This document shows, piece by piece, positions 1 through 10,791 of a stretch of 31,582 nt of DNA. The notes below the pieces were generated by a model. It ran no database searches and was not told the DNA's origin. It saw only the letters and a program-made list of their open reading frames with translations. How positions within the stretch are numbered: position 1 is the first letter of the stretch; every line of letters starts with the position of its first letter. A program made the position numbers and the translations under genes. Source of the stretch: Zancudomyces culisetae (taxonomy: Eukaryota; Kickxellomycota; Harpellomycetes; Harpellales; Legeriomycetaceae). The stretch is taken from positions 1-31,582 of the forward strand of contig LSSK01000103.1 in NCBI GenBank assembly GCA_001969505.1, written 5' to 3'.

Positions 1-551
1 TTAGGTCATGATGCATACAACAATAACGGATATTTAGTTGCAAAGGTTGTCCCCCCCCCCCCGCTTGACTATTATTTTTTCTTTGAATGATTCAAAACTT
101 GTTCTAAGAAAGAAAAAAGAAAAAAAAGAAGAAAGTTGATGAATGTACTCCGATTGAAAAGTGCTATCTACCCTTGTAAAGCTGATGCTTTGTTTTTTGG
201 GAGAGTGGGGTGGAGGGTGGAGGGTGGAGGGTATTGTATAAAAAAAGAATATGCTTTTTATCCCAGCATCATTGTTTTGTAAATTAGAGTTTAGTATGGA
301 ATAAAATGTTTGAAAAAATTTTTTTTTTGTTGTTAATATTTTTATTGTAATGTCAATTAGTGGAATTATGTGAAAGGAATGGAAAATAGACTTTGTAGTC
401 AACTAGTAGTACCAAAAACCAAAAGCTAAGACTAAAAAAGCAAAGTTAAATAATAAAAGTAAAGTCAACAGCAAAAAAAAAGTAGACATTGAGAATAGTA
501 GAGTTAAAAAGAAAATAGCATTTTAGAAAGATATAGATAAAACATAAGTAA
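1..551. other. Gene-free AT-rich flank
   Basis: No supportable gene. Open frames here are long only because homopolymer-rich DNA lacks stops in places. A run of 12 C residues lies at 51-62, and a GGAGGGT-type repeat at about 207-232. The last part is presumably promoter and leader of the gene starting at 552, but I see no convincing TATA box. Confidence 0.6.
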
Positions 552-3141
552 ATGGACCAGTTGAGCAGTGATACTAGTGTTAGAGAAAACCAAGACATTG
601 CAGAACAAACGACGGGAACAGACAAAAAAGTAGCATCTAATCCAGGTAAATTTGAGCATTTATAAATTATATGAGGTTAGGCAAATGAAATGCCAGGATT
701 TAAGCCATGAGGGGAGAAGGAGAGGATGATATATTGTACTAATATGGATATTTACTTTACATAAAACAGGATTGGGGAAAAAAGATTCGATTTTCCACAA
801 AAATCCAGAGATAAAGATAGAAGAAAAAGACAAGTACGAGGAAAATAGTAGAGGAGAAATGTTGGGAGAAGTACAAGTAGACGAGAAACAGGTTTCTAAA
901 AAGAAACAACCAAATTTAAATAACGAAAAAGAGGATATGAAATCAATAAATACACAGAAATCGACAGAAGAGAAAGTGGAGGGCAAAACGGAGGGCAAAA
1001 CGGAGGGGAGCAAACAAGAGATGAACTGGCGAATAAAAAGGGTGGATGGGAGGGGACGAGGTAAAGAGAGTAAACAGGATAAAGAAGGGACTAATAAAGA
1101 CGAGAGAAGGGAGGAAAAACTGGTAAAAGGGCGGGTGGTGGTGGAAATCACAAATAAACCAAACGGAGTTATAGAGGAAAGGGTGGAAACAAAAGAAATT
1201 AAAGTAGAAGGAGGGGGGGTAGAGATAGACACGAGGACAAGGAAAATGTACACAAGAGGAGAGTATTATGGAAGCAATGAACGGGGAAGGGGAGGGGGGA
1301 TAGGGAGGGGAGTAGGGAGAGGGAGAGGGCAAGGAAGAGGTATGGGAAGAGGAAGGAGAGGGGGGATTGGGTATAGGATGGCCGTACACGAAACCATGAG
1401 CGTAGCAGAGGAGAAGTCGATAAAGGAGGAGGAAAAGAAGAAGGAAGGAGAAGAGGGTAGTCATAATGGCGATCGTAGCTATCAAGTTAAAAAGGTTGAG
1501 GATGAAAAAAAAGAAAAAGAGGAAAATTTAGTTCAAGAAGTGACTACAACTGAGCTTGATGTAAAGAAAGAAACAGAAAATCACGGAAAAGAAGAGAGTG
1601 AAAGCAAAACGGACATAGAAAGAGATGCAGATGGAAGTGGAAGTAGAGGTAGAGGTAGAGGCGGAAGTAGGGGTAGGGGCAGAATTGATCGAGGTGGTAG
1701 TAGTGGTGGTGGTCGGGCTAGAGGTAGAGGTAGAAGTAGAAGTATGAGTATAGGAGGAAATATGAATATGAATATGAATAGCAATGGGGGAATGGGTATG
1801 GATATGGATATGGAGATGGAGATGAGAAGAGATAGGGGAAGAGGAATAGGAATAGGAAGAGGAATAGGAATAGGAAGAGGGAGAGGAAGGGGGAGAGGAA
1901 GAGGGAGAGGAGTAGAGATGGATACAGCTGTAGAAATGTATTTAGAAAGGGAAACAGAGGCAAATAAAGAAGGAATGGGATTAGTAAGTGAGTCACAAGA
2001 AAAATTAAATGAACGCAAGACTGAAGTACAACAAGAGAAGAGTGTGGATACTGTACAAGATGAGCAAAAGTATAAGGGTAAAGAAAAACAAGAGGCAAAA
2101 GTTGAAAGTGATGTTGAAGATGTAGCTGGGGTTGGGGTTGGGGTTGGGGTTGAAAGTAGGATAGAGCCAAAAGAAAACAAGGTTAGCACAAGTGAAGTGG
2201 AGAGGAGTAGTGTGGCGAGTAAAAATAATAGAAGAGGAAGAGAACAGCAAGAGAAAACAGGTGGATTTGATCAGATGCAATATTATAACAATATGGCATA
2301 TGTATACTACGCACCACCAATTCCACAACATATCAACAGTAACGAATATAATAATATTGAGGGAGGGATTAGGAGTAAGGGAGGTAATAAAAATAGGGAG
2401 AAGCAGGAACAGGAGCAGGAGCATGAGCAGCAAGGATACTACTACCAGCCTTACTATTACTATAGTCAATTACCACAGCCGATTCCAGGAGGCCAGCAGC
2501 CTAACCAACAACATATTCCTACAATGATTCCAGTGCATGTTCTGCCGTATCCACCTGCTATAGTTCAGCCTCAGAGTGAGAGTGGTTTGGAGGCAGGTAA
2601 AAACGTTACCAGACAAAACCAACAAAATAAGGATAATAATGACAGTAATGATGGTACCAAATTGGCGTTGAGTCAACAACAGCAACAACAACAACAGCCA
2701 TATATTGCCTACTATCCATATCCATATTCACATCCGCATCCACATCCACATCCACATCCACATCTAAATATGCATCCATACTCATATCCATATCCACAAC
2801 CACATCCGCATCCGTACTCATACCCATACACCAACGCATATCCGCATCAGCCACATCCACATCCACATCAGCCACATACCTATTCCCAATCTCAATCTCA
2901 ATCTCAACCACAATCTCAACCACAACCACAACCACAACCTGGGCAGTACCAGCAGTACCAGCAATACCAATCTTACCAACCACGTCCCAATTATAAACCA
3001 CATGGATTTGTACCACCACCACAACCACCACAACCATCAGCATCATCACAGCCATCATCAATGTCACCTTTACCTCCACAACAAGCCCAGCCACCAGTAC
3101 TTGGTAATAAACATAGCAAACCGAGAAGAAAAAGAGAATAG
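552..3141 (+). CDS. Low-complexity RGG/RG-, His-Pro- and Gln-rich protein
   Basis: Two exons, 552-645 and 770-3141, give 821 aa starting MDQLSSDTSV. The intron (646-769) has a GTAAAT donor, a TACTAAT branch site at 737-743 and an ACAG acceptor. It joins in phase, and exon 2 has no ATG of its own near its beginning, which supports the join. The N-terminal third is Lys/Glu-rich. Clusters of RG/RGG repeats follow (about residues 190-230 and 310-420) with Met-Asp/Met-Asn repeats between them. The C-terminal third is Tyr/Pro/Gln-rich with long His-Pro runs and Gln-Ser/Gln-Pro runs, ending in a basic RRKRE tail. No folded domain is recognisable. RGG boxes generally bind RNA and are arginine-methylation targets, so a ribonucleoprotein or condensate role is an inference only. 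It is convergent with ILV2. Confidence 0.75.
2711..2873 (+). repeat. CAYCCA-type hexamer repeat coding His-Pro runs
   Basis: Imperfect tandem CATCCA/CATCCG/TATCCA units lie inside the low-complexity gene. They encode alternating His-Pro and Tyr-Pro residues, interrupted by short tyrosine-rich pieces. Units differ at third positions but keep the reading frame, so the repeat is under frame constraint and probably varies in length between strains. Confidence 0.8.
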
Positions 3142-3182
3142 TTTTAATTATAATTTTTAGTAGTAAAAAATAAAAATTATAA

Positions 3183-3368
3183 TAAAGTATAGTATAGTAT
3201 AGCATAGTATAGTGTGGTATAGTGTGGTGTAATATAGCATTAAAAGTTAAATGGGGGTATATGTATATAACCAACAAAGAATGAGTAGCAAAAGAAAGAG
3301 AAAGAGAAAGAGAAAAAGAAAAAGAAACTAACTAACTAACTAGTCAATTAATTAATTAATTAATTAAT
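3183..3368. repeat. Compound microsatellite between convergent genes
   Basis: Three blocks follow each other: GTATA-type pentamers (about 3183-3236), AGAAAG/AAAAG purine repeats (about 3293-3328), then ACTA tetramers running into TTAA tetramers (about 3329-3368). The stop codon of ILV2 (3364-3366, minus strand) lies inside the TTAA array. The blocks occupy most of the 222-bp spacer, which must also hold both transcription terminators. Confidence 0.85.
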
Positions 3369-5403
3369 CGTCAATTTTGCGACCATAACCAAGAACCATT
3401 TCATGTAGACCTTTACCAGCAGGAGCCATTGGGTAGACATGTTCGGTAGGATCACAAACAACTTCTAGTAAGACAGGACCTTCTTCTTCCAGGAACTCCT
3501 TCATTGCGGCAGGCAAATTCCTTCGGCAATCAACACGCAGACCTCTAAAGTCCATAGATTCAGCCAGCTTGACAAAGTCAGGATTCTTCATGCCAGTATG
3601 AGAGTGGCGCTTATCATAAAACAGATCTTGCCATTGTCGTACCATACCTTGGAAGTTGTTGTTGAGAAGCAACATTTTGACGGGGATGTTGAATTGCGAG
3701 GCAGTGGCCATTTCCATTGCAGTCATTGAGAATGAGCCATCTCCATCGACGTTAATAACCATCTTATCGGGGGCACCGACTTTTGCTCCAATTGCTGCAG
3801 GTACTCCGTATCCCATAGTTCCAAGTCCACCTGATGTAACAAATGTGCGTGGGTAGCGCCACCGGTAGTACTGGGCAGCGTACATTTGATGTTGTCCAAC
3901 ACCAGTAGATATAATGACTTCGTGTTTGCGGTCAGCCAGTTGTCGGTCCATTTCTAGAATTGCGGATTGTGGCTTGAGAATAGAATCTGGTGTCTTTTCG
4001 TGTTCATAGTAGAATGGATACTTGCTCTTCCACATTTGTACAAGTGATAGCCACTCTGTATGTTTTGCTGGCTGGATAAGCGGCATCATCAGTGCTAGGT
4101 TTTGTGCTACATCTCCTTCAATTGCCACATCGGATTTGATAACCTTGTTGATGTTTTTAGGCAAAATGTCAAAGTGGACAATACCTCCTGCTCCGTTGCG
4201 TGATGCCTCTCGTGCTGCTGGTGCAAAGTGTGGAACGCTACCTGTTACACGATCATCAAATCGTGCTCCTAATGCAAGAACCAAATCTGCCCGTTGGATT
4301 GCCAAATTTGCATATGCTGATCCGTGCATACCCAACATGTGCAGTGACTTTGGATCGGTTTCATCAAATGCTCCAAGTCCCATAAGCGTCGTTGTAACTG
4401 GAATGTCACACATGTCTGCCAACTGCTTTAAAAGCACTGGTCCCTGTGGATCGGCCAAAATACCTTGTCCTGCATATATTATTGGTCGCTTGGCCTTGTT
4501 AATCAGCTCGGCTGCCTTTTCAAGACTTCGTTGTTTTGCGCTATAAAAGCTCTCATCCTTGCGGATTGTCGGAATGTTCAGTCTCTTGGAGTGTGGCTCT
4601 AGTTTCTTCAAAATACCACCGGTAACATCCTTAGGCAAATCTACAAGTACTGGTCCTGGTCGCCCTGTGGTGGCGATGTAAAACGCTTCGTTGATCCTTC
4701 GTGGCAATTCTGAAACATCCTTGACCATCACATTCCATTTAGTACACGATCGTGAAATTCCTACAACATCGGCTTCTTGGAATGCGTCTGTGCCAATGGC
4801 TTGTGTTGTGACTTGTCCTGTGAATACAACCATTGGTACTCCGTCTGATAGCGCATCTTGCATTGGTGTAATGACGTTTGTAGCCCCTGGGCCTGATGTT
4901 ACAACCACAACTCCTGGCTTTCCTGTTACTCTAGCATATCCTTCTGCCATATGCCCTCCTCCCTGCTCGTGTCTGGGGAGTATAAAGTTAAAGTGTTCAG
5001 AATTGTATATAGCATCATATACCGGAAGGATTGCTCCTCCTGGGTATCCAAAGACTACCTCAACTCCATTCCTTAACATCATTTCGTGGAATATCTGTCC
5101 TCCTGTCATCCCTATAAACTTGCTGTCATCATACTCTATCTCGCTCTTTATTCCACTGGATGCTATGGTGTTTCCTGGTTGAAACACTGCTCCATTTCCT
5201 TCTTGTGTTGTAGTGCTTTTGATTGCTGCTTGACTCATAGGCCTGGCAGAGTATGCTGCTGGCTTTGATGTCTTTGTTATTGTTGGTGTCCTTGGCTTGT
5301 TATTGTACCACCTCCTCCTTCCAAACGCAGCCATTGTGTTTGCACACTTATTGCCACCGTTATTTCGTAGCCCTAGTGCTGTTCTTGTTATTATTCCTGT
5401 CAT
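3364..5403 (-). CDS. ILV2: Acetolactate synthase catalytic subunit, mitochondrial
   Basis: A single exon of 679 aa. The enzyme condenses two pyruvates to acetolactate, or pyruvate and 2-oxobutyrate to acetohydroxybutyrate, the first common step of valine, leucine and isoleucine synthesis. The first ~60 residues are Arg/Lys/Thr/Asn-rich without acidic residues, fitting a mitochondrial presequence. The catalytic Glu is E146 in RHEQGGGHMAEG. The thiamine-diphosphate motif begins GDGS at 554 and ends LLLNNNFQGM near 587. W591 matches the conserved herbicide-site Trp (VRQWQDLF). Length and motif order match yeast Ilv2. Odd point: T199 in TGQVTTQAIGTDAF stands where yeast (P192) and plants (P197) have proline. 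A TATATAT box lies about 80 nt upstream. ILV6 is 5.4 kb away on the other strand. Confidence 0.97.
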   Translation of the reverse strand: MTGIITRTALGLRNNGGNKCANTMAAFGRRRWYNNKPRTPTITKTSKPAAYSARPMSQAAIKSTTTQEGNGAVFQPGNTIASSGIKSEIEYDDSKFIGMTGGQIFHEMMLRNGVEVVFGYPGGAILPVYDAIYNSEHFNFILPRHEQGGGHMAEGYARVTGKPGVVVVTSGPGATNVITPMQDALSDGVPMVVFTGQVTTQAIGTDAFQEADVVGISRSCTKWNVMVKDVSELPRRINEAFYIATTGRPGPVLVDLPKDVTGGILKKLEPHSKRLNIPTIRKDESFYSAKQRSLEKAAELINKAKRPIIYAGQGILADPQGPVLLKQLADMCDIPVTTTLMGLGAFDETDPKSLHMLGMHGSAYANLAIQRADLVLALGARFDDRVTGSVPHFAPAAREASRNGAGGIVHFDILPKNINKVIKSDVAIEGDVAQNLALMMPLIQPAKHTEWLSLVQMWKSKYPFYYEHEKTPDSILKPQSAILEMDRQLADRKHEVIISTGVGQHQMYAAQYYRWRYPRTFVTSGGLGTMGYGVPAAIGAKVGAPDKMVINVDGDGSFSMTAMEMATASQFNIPVKMLLLNNNFQGMVRQWQDLFYDKRHSHTGMKNPDFVKLAESMDFRGLRVDCRRNLPAAMKEFLEEEGPVLLEVVCDPTEHVYPMAPAGKGLHEMVLGYGRKIDD

Positions 5404-8400
5404 TTTTATCTCTTTCTCTTTTTCTTATTTCGTTTCCCCCCAGTCTTCTGCTAATCTACCTTATAGTTGGTTGTTAAAACTCTATATATCCCAAACTTTT
5501 AAAGCAAATTTGCAAATTCAGCTATTTGCCTTTCTTTTTTTTTTGCTTCCCACTTGTTACCTTTTATTATTCTTTATAAATAATAATTTGGTACTTGTCT
5601 TTGTGAAAGTTGTTTACTGAGACTTTATGTAACAAATTAGTACCGATAAAAAAAAAAGTTCCTCTTTTAAATCTTTGTTATTTTGTATTTCACCAAATTT
5701 GCAATCTTATTTACTTATTGGCTGTAATCAATGATAAAGCTAAAAAAAAAATAATAAAATTTTTTTTGTAATTTATTGTATTCTTTTTTTCTACTCTACT
5801 TTTTTGTAAGCTCGGTTTTTGTAATTACAAATTAGCCAGCGATTCAAGGTCGGTTTAAATATATTTCCCGATGTGATTTTTGAATTTATCCAAGGCCAAC
5901 TTGTGTGAGTACATGAGATTTGATTTGCCCAATATTATATTTCATTATTTATTATCATTATTAATAGTATTATTTTATTACAAACAGTTTTACTTTAGTT
6001 TGGCAGCATTTGGAAACTCGCAATAGCTGGTCATTTTGACTTGGATTTCCAAATGTTTACCCGCTGATCTTTGTCACTAACTTTTTTCTGTTAACATCGC
6101 ATTGTTAATTTTTATCCATCCTGATTATGCTCATTCAATTTTCTTTGTAATCTCCCCTTCATTCATTCATTCACTCCTTCCTTCCTTCCTACCCCACGTA
6201 TTTTCCTTTTGTCTAATGTGAAAATAACAGTCACCAAGACCTTAAAAATCACTAACATCAAAAAATGCAAAAAAAAAAAATTTTCCACTAAATCCTATTA
6301 CCTTTTTCGCTTCTCCCTTTCTCTTTTCCCCTTCCCTTCCTTGCCCCCCCCCTCCCCTGTTTTAGATTTTATTTTTAATCCGTCATTTGGCCACCATAAA
6401 ATACCAATAATCAACCAATGCAACGATTAAATATCGCTGCCATTTTCCATCACACAAAAACCTAAACACATCCGCCATTTTCCACTACTCACTAAATATC
6501 GCGTACCTCTACCAATTGTCATAATATGTGAGCACTCTCTCCCTCCCAAAAAAACCACTTTCACCCACCATCATCATCACCATTGTCACCATCATCCTCC
6601 TCAAACCTCTCACCAAACACTCTTGTAATAGCCTCATCCAACTAATCAAAGCTAGCCCCATTACCTTATCAAGCCTTAAAAAAAATTTTTTTCTTCAAAT
6701 ATTTTTGCCTTTATTTCGTGCACCTGAAAAAAAAGACCCAAGATTTAATTTAATGCACATACCCACTCATTACACAAATCCTCAACTTTCTCATCCATCT
6801 TTGCGTCTATCCTCATCCTCATCCTCTCTTCTTTTCTCGTTTGCTTTCCTTTGTCTACTTTTCTTAGTATCACATTCTCTCCGTCATCTTTCTCATTATT
6901 TCTCTCCCCTATCCTCCCTCCTCCAGTGCACTCTTTTTTAATAACTATCTGATTCTGATAATCTGTCCAACACAAACCTCATCAATAACACCACACGTGC
7001 CTCCTCGTTTTTTTTTGTCCGGTAATTTTTTTTTCATATTTATCATTTAATTTTATTTGTCTTTATGATGTGTTATTTACTGCCCTATAGCCTTTTTATC
7101 TTGTTTGATTTTATTAACGAAAAGCAAATATTTAGCCAATAATTTATTGCTTACATTTTTTTCCCATCTACAAATTAAAATACTGATTTAATTGTAATCG
7201 CTATCAAACCTAAAACACAAAGTATAAAATAAAAATAACGCAAAAAATATTAAATTGTTCATGCAAAAGGACATTTGGGTAATCCGTCACTTTGACACAA
7301 TTCCTTCCATTCAAAATAATCCCAGCAATAAAATAAAATTGTAAAATAAAGGCTTTAAAACCATTTGCAGTTTTTGGAAAAGTGTTATTTATCGCTGTTA
7401 TTACCCAGAGACTAAAACTTGCTTATTGGTATGATTAATGCGAGATTTATCTAATCGACCATAATCCCATTAGTTTCGGTTTTCTTTTATTTTCAAGACA
7501 ACTTTTGTGTTATCTTTGGATACTGCTCTTTTGTTGGCTAAAATACTTTCGACATATTTTGCCAACTTTTCTTGAAAAAAAAAGAAAAAAACTAGGAAAT
7601 ATGCTTAGTGAACAGTTCGTTTTTTTTAAAAGAAAAATTTGAAGTAATGGCAATATGACATACAAGCCTCTTACATTACATAGCAAGCTAATGCACACAC
7701 ACAAAAATGTATATGCATGTACACATGTACAAATATGTTGTTGTTTATGTTTATGTTTATGTCAGTGCACTCGTGTATTTTATATGGCTTTAGCCTAGTT
7801 GCGTTCAAATACAAACGATTCCTCAAGAAGAAAAAAACGCACAGACTCTCAAATATCATTAATATTTCAAGCAAATAAATTCAAATGTGCATATACTACA
7901 ACTCAATATCTACTTTCTATAACAACAAAAAAAGAAAACATACTGAATTGAACAACATTATTGATAATTTTATAATACATAGTAAACCTATCTCCATCTA
8001 TTAGTATTTTACATCAGCACATCATTCCATTTACCACACACCACCACCCCTTTATTCATTAAAATTAATCGAGTGTTCATAAATTTCAGGAAATTGCAAC
8101 CTCTATTACACAAATGCCAGTATATCCCTCCCCACATTTTGTTGATGCCTAATAAAATAAATGCATGTATCTTCTATAAATGTCTTTTTATCAGATAACA
8201 TCAAGTATAGCCCACAAATTCTTGGCTTCTAATTTGTATTAAAGTATTCACTCAAGTATCCCCCCCCAGTTTTACCGCAATCACATTAGTAATCTATCTG
8301 ATTTTTTTTGGCATTGAAAAGTAAATACAAATATAGATATATATTCATGCTTCAGTGTAACACTAAGGCTACAAGCAGTTATGATGTTGTGGCTTTGATT

Positions 8401-9203
8401 CATACTCCCATGCTACCGATGGATATATCCATTCTTATATTCAAAAGAATAAAAACAGTTGTATCACAATTATTCATACTATACGCCACATTTCTCTCCC
8501 TTCTTGACCCATCTTCTCTCCCTACTCGCAGTTTCCGAACCAGCTCTGAGTGGACTGCACACTGCTTGTTTTTTGTCATCTTTTAATTCCCAAGCCTTTG
8601 AGCATCTTTTAATCAGCATTAAACTATCACATGGGGCGATTTTCACGCATCAGTCGTGATTTTTATTCTTCATATTCCTCGTTACCCTCCTATATGATCT
8701 ATGACCAAATATAACTTTTTATTTGATGATATAGCCAAATACATGTAAAAATCACATTTGCGTAAACTCCAAATCCTCTTTTCAAAGTTTCATGTGCAAG
8801 AAAAAAAAATTATTTTATTTTCTAGAACAAAGCCATAGCGTAAATGTTAGTACATCAATCCGTTATTTCCCTCCCAACTCCAGGAATATTGAAAAACTTG
8901 AACATTTAGTTGAACACAAGTACTTTATTCACGTTCTAGCTTGAAAGGCCAACAAATAAAGTCAATCAAAGGATTATCAATGCCCTTAAAAATGCCGCTT
9001 CTTTTTTGTTTATTTTTTTTTTTAGCGCCCCCAAACTTTCATGACAAATGCTGCCTCCATATCTTACCAATATCATTCACTTTTATGCAGAGGAGTTTCC
9101 TTTATTTTCTTTCGTACCTCCGGCTAGTCAAACAAAAGAAAAAGCCAAGAAAGGCAGCCACTTTTTACTTCAAAAAACAATCTAAACAACAGAAACAAAG
9201 AGC
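5404..9203. other. 3.8-kb gene-poor spacer between divergent genes
   Basis: Apart from the ILV2 promoter end, I find no gene, tRNA or splice-consistent exon chain. It is AT-rich with strong strand asymmetry: 6150-6960 is C/T-rich on the plus strand, with CATT/CCTT short repeats and Ser/Pro/Leu-only frames typical of pyrimidine tracts. Two copies of GCCATTTTCC lie at 6439-6448 and 6474-6483. A TTTATG triplet repeat lies near 7742-7760. It probably holds regulatory DNA for both flanking genes, but a non-coding RNA cannot be excluded. Confidence 0.5.
5483..5489 (-). promoter_or_regulatory. Putative TATA box of ILV2
   Basis: TATATAT on the minus strand about 80 nt upstream of the ILV2 ATG. ILV6 and the thioesterase gene have similar boxes 75-82 nt before their ATGs, which supports the call. 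Confidence 0.45.
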
Positions 9204-9211
9204 TATATAAA
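9204..9211 (+). promoter_or_regulatory. TATA box of the thioesterase gene
   Basis: TATATAAA, 76 nt before the chosen ATG at 9287. Transcription from it would begin around 9235-9245, making 9287 the first ATG of the message. This supports that start over the upstream in-frame GTG at 9248. Confidence 0.55.
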
Positions 9212-9286
9212 CACCAATATATACTCGGGGGGAAAAACAAATCAAAGGTGGCGAACAAAATACCGGTACCAACATTCAAATCACTG

Positions 9287-10006
9287 ATGGCCAAAAGATT
9301 CGGAATTTCGTCAACATTCTTCCTCCTTGGTGCGGGGATGAGTTACATACTCTCACAAAGGAAGCTGAGCGCGACCCGAACGGATTCCGCAAAATTTGGA
9401 CAGGAGCTACTCGCAGAAGAAAACAAAAATGAAGAACCAAAAAAGACACTAGAGAGCATGAGAAATGAGGTTTCAAATGTAAGTATAGTTAAAGAGCTGA
9501 GGGAAAAATCCGAAATTTGGCGTGAAGTGCTATTGAGCCACGGATTGGATGAAAATAGAGTTCGCCAGAGCTTTTTACACGATACTTTTAACCAGCCCGA
9601 TCATTTGCTGTTGCCCCCAACAATGTTTGTCAAAGATGACAAAACAGAATGCATATACATATTCTATATTGGCAAAAAACTGTGTGGCCACCCTGGAATT
9701 ACCCATGGCGGTGTCCAGGCGATGCTCTACGATGAAGCTATGGCCAGACCTGCGCTCCTAAATCTTCCACGCAACACCGGTATGACAGCATATCTAAATA
9801 TAACTTACAAGGCACCGGCGCTTGTTAATCAAATTTTGATTTTGAAAGCCAAGCTCACTGAGTTGAATGGAAGGAAGGCGTTCGTTTCTGCACAAATCGA
9901 GAATGCTGAGGGTTTGGTGTTGAGTACAGCTGAATCACTATTTATCTCACCAAAGAATTTAGAGTTGGTTGAGGATAACACAAACAGATTCAAAGAATTT
10001 AACTAG
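9287..10006 (+). CDS. Membrane-anchored HotDog-fold thioesterase (THEM4/PaaI-like)
   Basis: A 239-aa protein in one exon. The frame is open upstream to a GTG at 9248, but 9287 is the first ATG and fits the TATA box at 9204. Residues ~5-23 (FGISSTFFLLGAGMSYILS) form one hydrophobic span after a basic start, suggesting a mitochondrial or other membrane anchor. The HotDog domain occupies the C-terminal half, with the family signature GHPGITHGGVQAMLYDEAM, in which HGG and the downstream acidic residue are the usual acyl-CoA thioesterase active-site features. It continues with YLNITYKAPA and ends with the expected strands (LVLSTAESLFI). The substrate cannot be told; acyl-CoA hydrolysis is the family expectation. 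An AATAAA signal lies 15 nt after the stop. Confidence 0.85.
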   Translation: MAKRFGISSTFFLLGAGMSYILSQRKLSATRTDSAKFGQELLAEENKNEEPKKTLESMRNEVSNVSIVKELREKSEIWREVLLSHGLDENRVRQSFLHDTFNQPDHLLLPPTMFVKDDKTECIYIFYIGKKLCGHPGITHGGVQAMLYDEAMARPALLNLPRNTGMTAYLNITYKAPALVNQILILKAKLTELNGRKAFVSAQIENAEGLVLSTAESLFISPKNLELVEDNTNRFKEFN

Positions 10007-10020
10007 TTTCCACTCGGATT

Positions 10021-10026
10021 AATAAA
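10021..10026 (+). terminator. Polyadenylation signal AATAAA
   Basis: Perfect AATAAA just downstream of the thioesterase stop codon, followed by a T-rich stretch. Confidence 0.4.
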
Positions 10027-10709
10027 CATCTTTTTGTTCCAATAGTATTTACTATTTTTACTCTTAGTATATGGTCCTGACTTGTAGTGGAATAACGAAT
10101 TGAAAATGTTGTGCTTCATCCATCCTTGTCGAGATATCTATTTGGATTGTATCTCTAGTTTTTTTAAAGCCATTGACGCAATTGAAAATAAAGTCAAAGC
10201 TCACATGGGAGGATTATATTGATACCAGCATACTTATGCAGTGCCATTAGCAAATTTACACTATCAGATGCTTGTGCTTATATACCATTAATATGTGAAA
10301 GTGGGAAGTGTGGGTATGAGAAGGTATAAAGTTAAAACAGAAAAGCAAATTAACAAACATCAATCCCAAGGACAAGTACAAGACCAGGTTGCATCATCAG
10401 TTAGTTAGTTGATTGTTGGTTCCATCTATTCGCACGGCCATTTTCCTCGATTTTAGTTTTCCAAATTGAAAAATAAGTGAATTTCGGTTCTCCTTTCTAC
10501 GAAAACCATTGGAAAAACCAATTTCCCTAAATTGTTATTATTCATGGTTCGTATCAACGAATTTTCATTCGTATTTAGGTTAATCACAGTTGTAATGACA
10601 CTTCTACACATCAAAACATCAACACATAAGACTCGCTGAATTTTCAAACAGCTTTGCTGAAAAAAATACAGGGGAATTGTTGGAGAAAATTTTTTTGAAA
10701 GGCGAATCT
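10027..10709. other. Gene-free spacer upstream of ILV6
   Basis: No coding region seen. A TATAAA lies at 10325-10330 and a third copy of GCCATTTTCC at 10437-10446, both plausibly part of the ILV6 upstream region. TTAG tetramers occur near 10400. Confidence 0.45.
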
Positions 10710-10716
10710 TATATAA
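10710..10716 (+). promoter_or_regulatory. Putative TATA box of ILV6
   Basis: TATATAA, 82 nt before the ATG at 10792, the same spacing as for ILV2 and the thioesterase gene. It would put the in-frame GTG at 10732 outside or at the extreme end of the message. Confidence 0.45.
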
Positions 10717-10791
10717 TTAAAGGGCCATCTTGTGTTAAGCAAAATAAGAGAGGAGCAAGCTCTAAGTTTAATATCACTACATAGAATCAGA

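Noticed and set aside
51-62. C12 run as a possible telomere or structural element
   Set aside because: A single homopolymer with no repeat unit around it; more likely a simple slippage tract or assembly-prone spot.
1991-2676. TGAGTCA/TGACTC-type sites (also near 5229) as Gcn4 sites for ILV genes
   Set aside because: All copies I saw lie inside coding sequence and not in the ILV2 or ILV6 upstream regions.
660-2694. Several long minus-strand frames opposite the first gene
   Set aside because: They are shadows of the repetitive purine-rich coding strand and consist almost only of Ser, Leu, Pro and Phe.
5404-9203. tRNA or other structured RNA in the large spacer
   Set aside because: I looked for B-box-like GGTTCRANNCC and cloverleaf pairing by eye on both strands and found none; a tRNAscan or covariance search was not possible.
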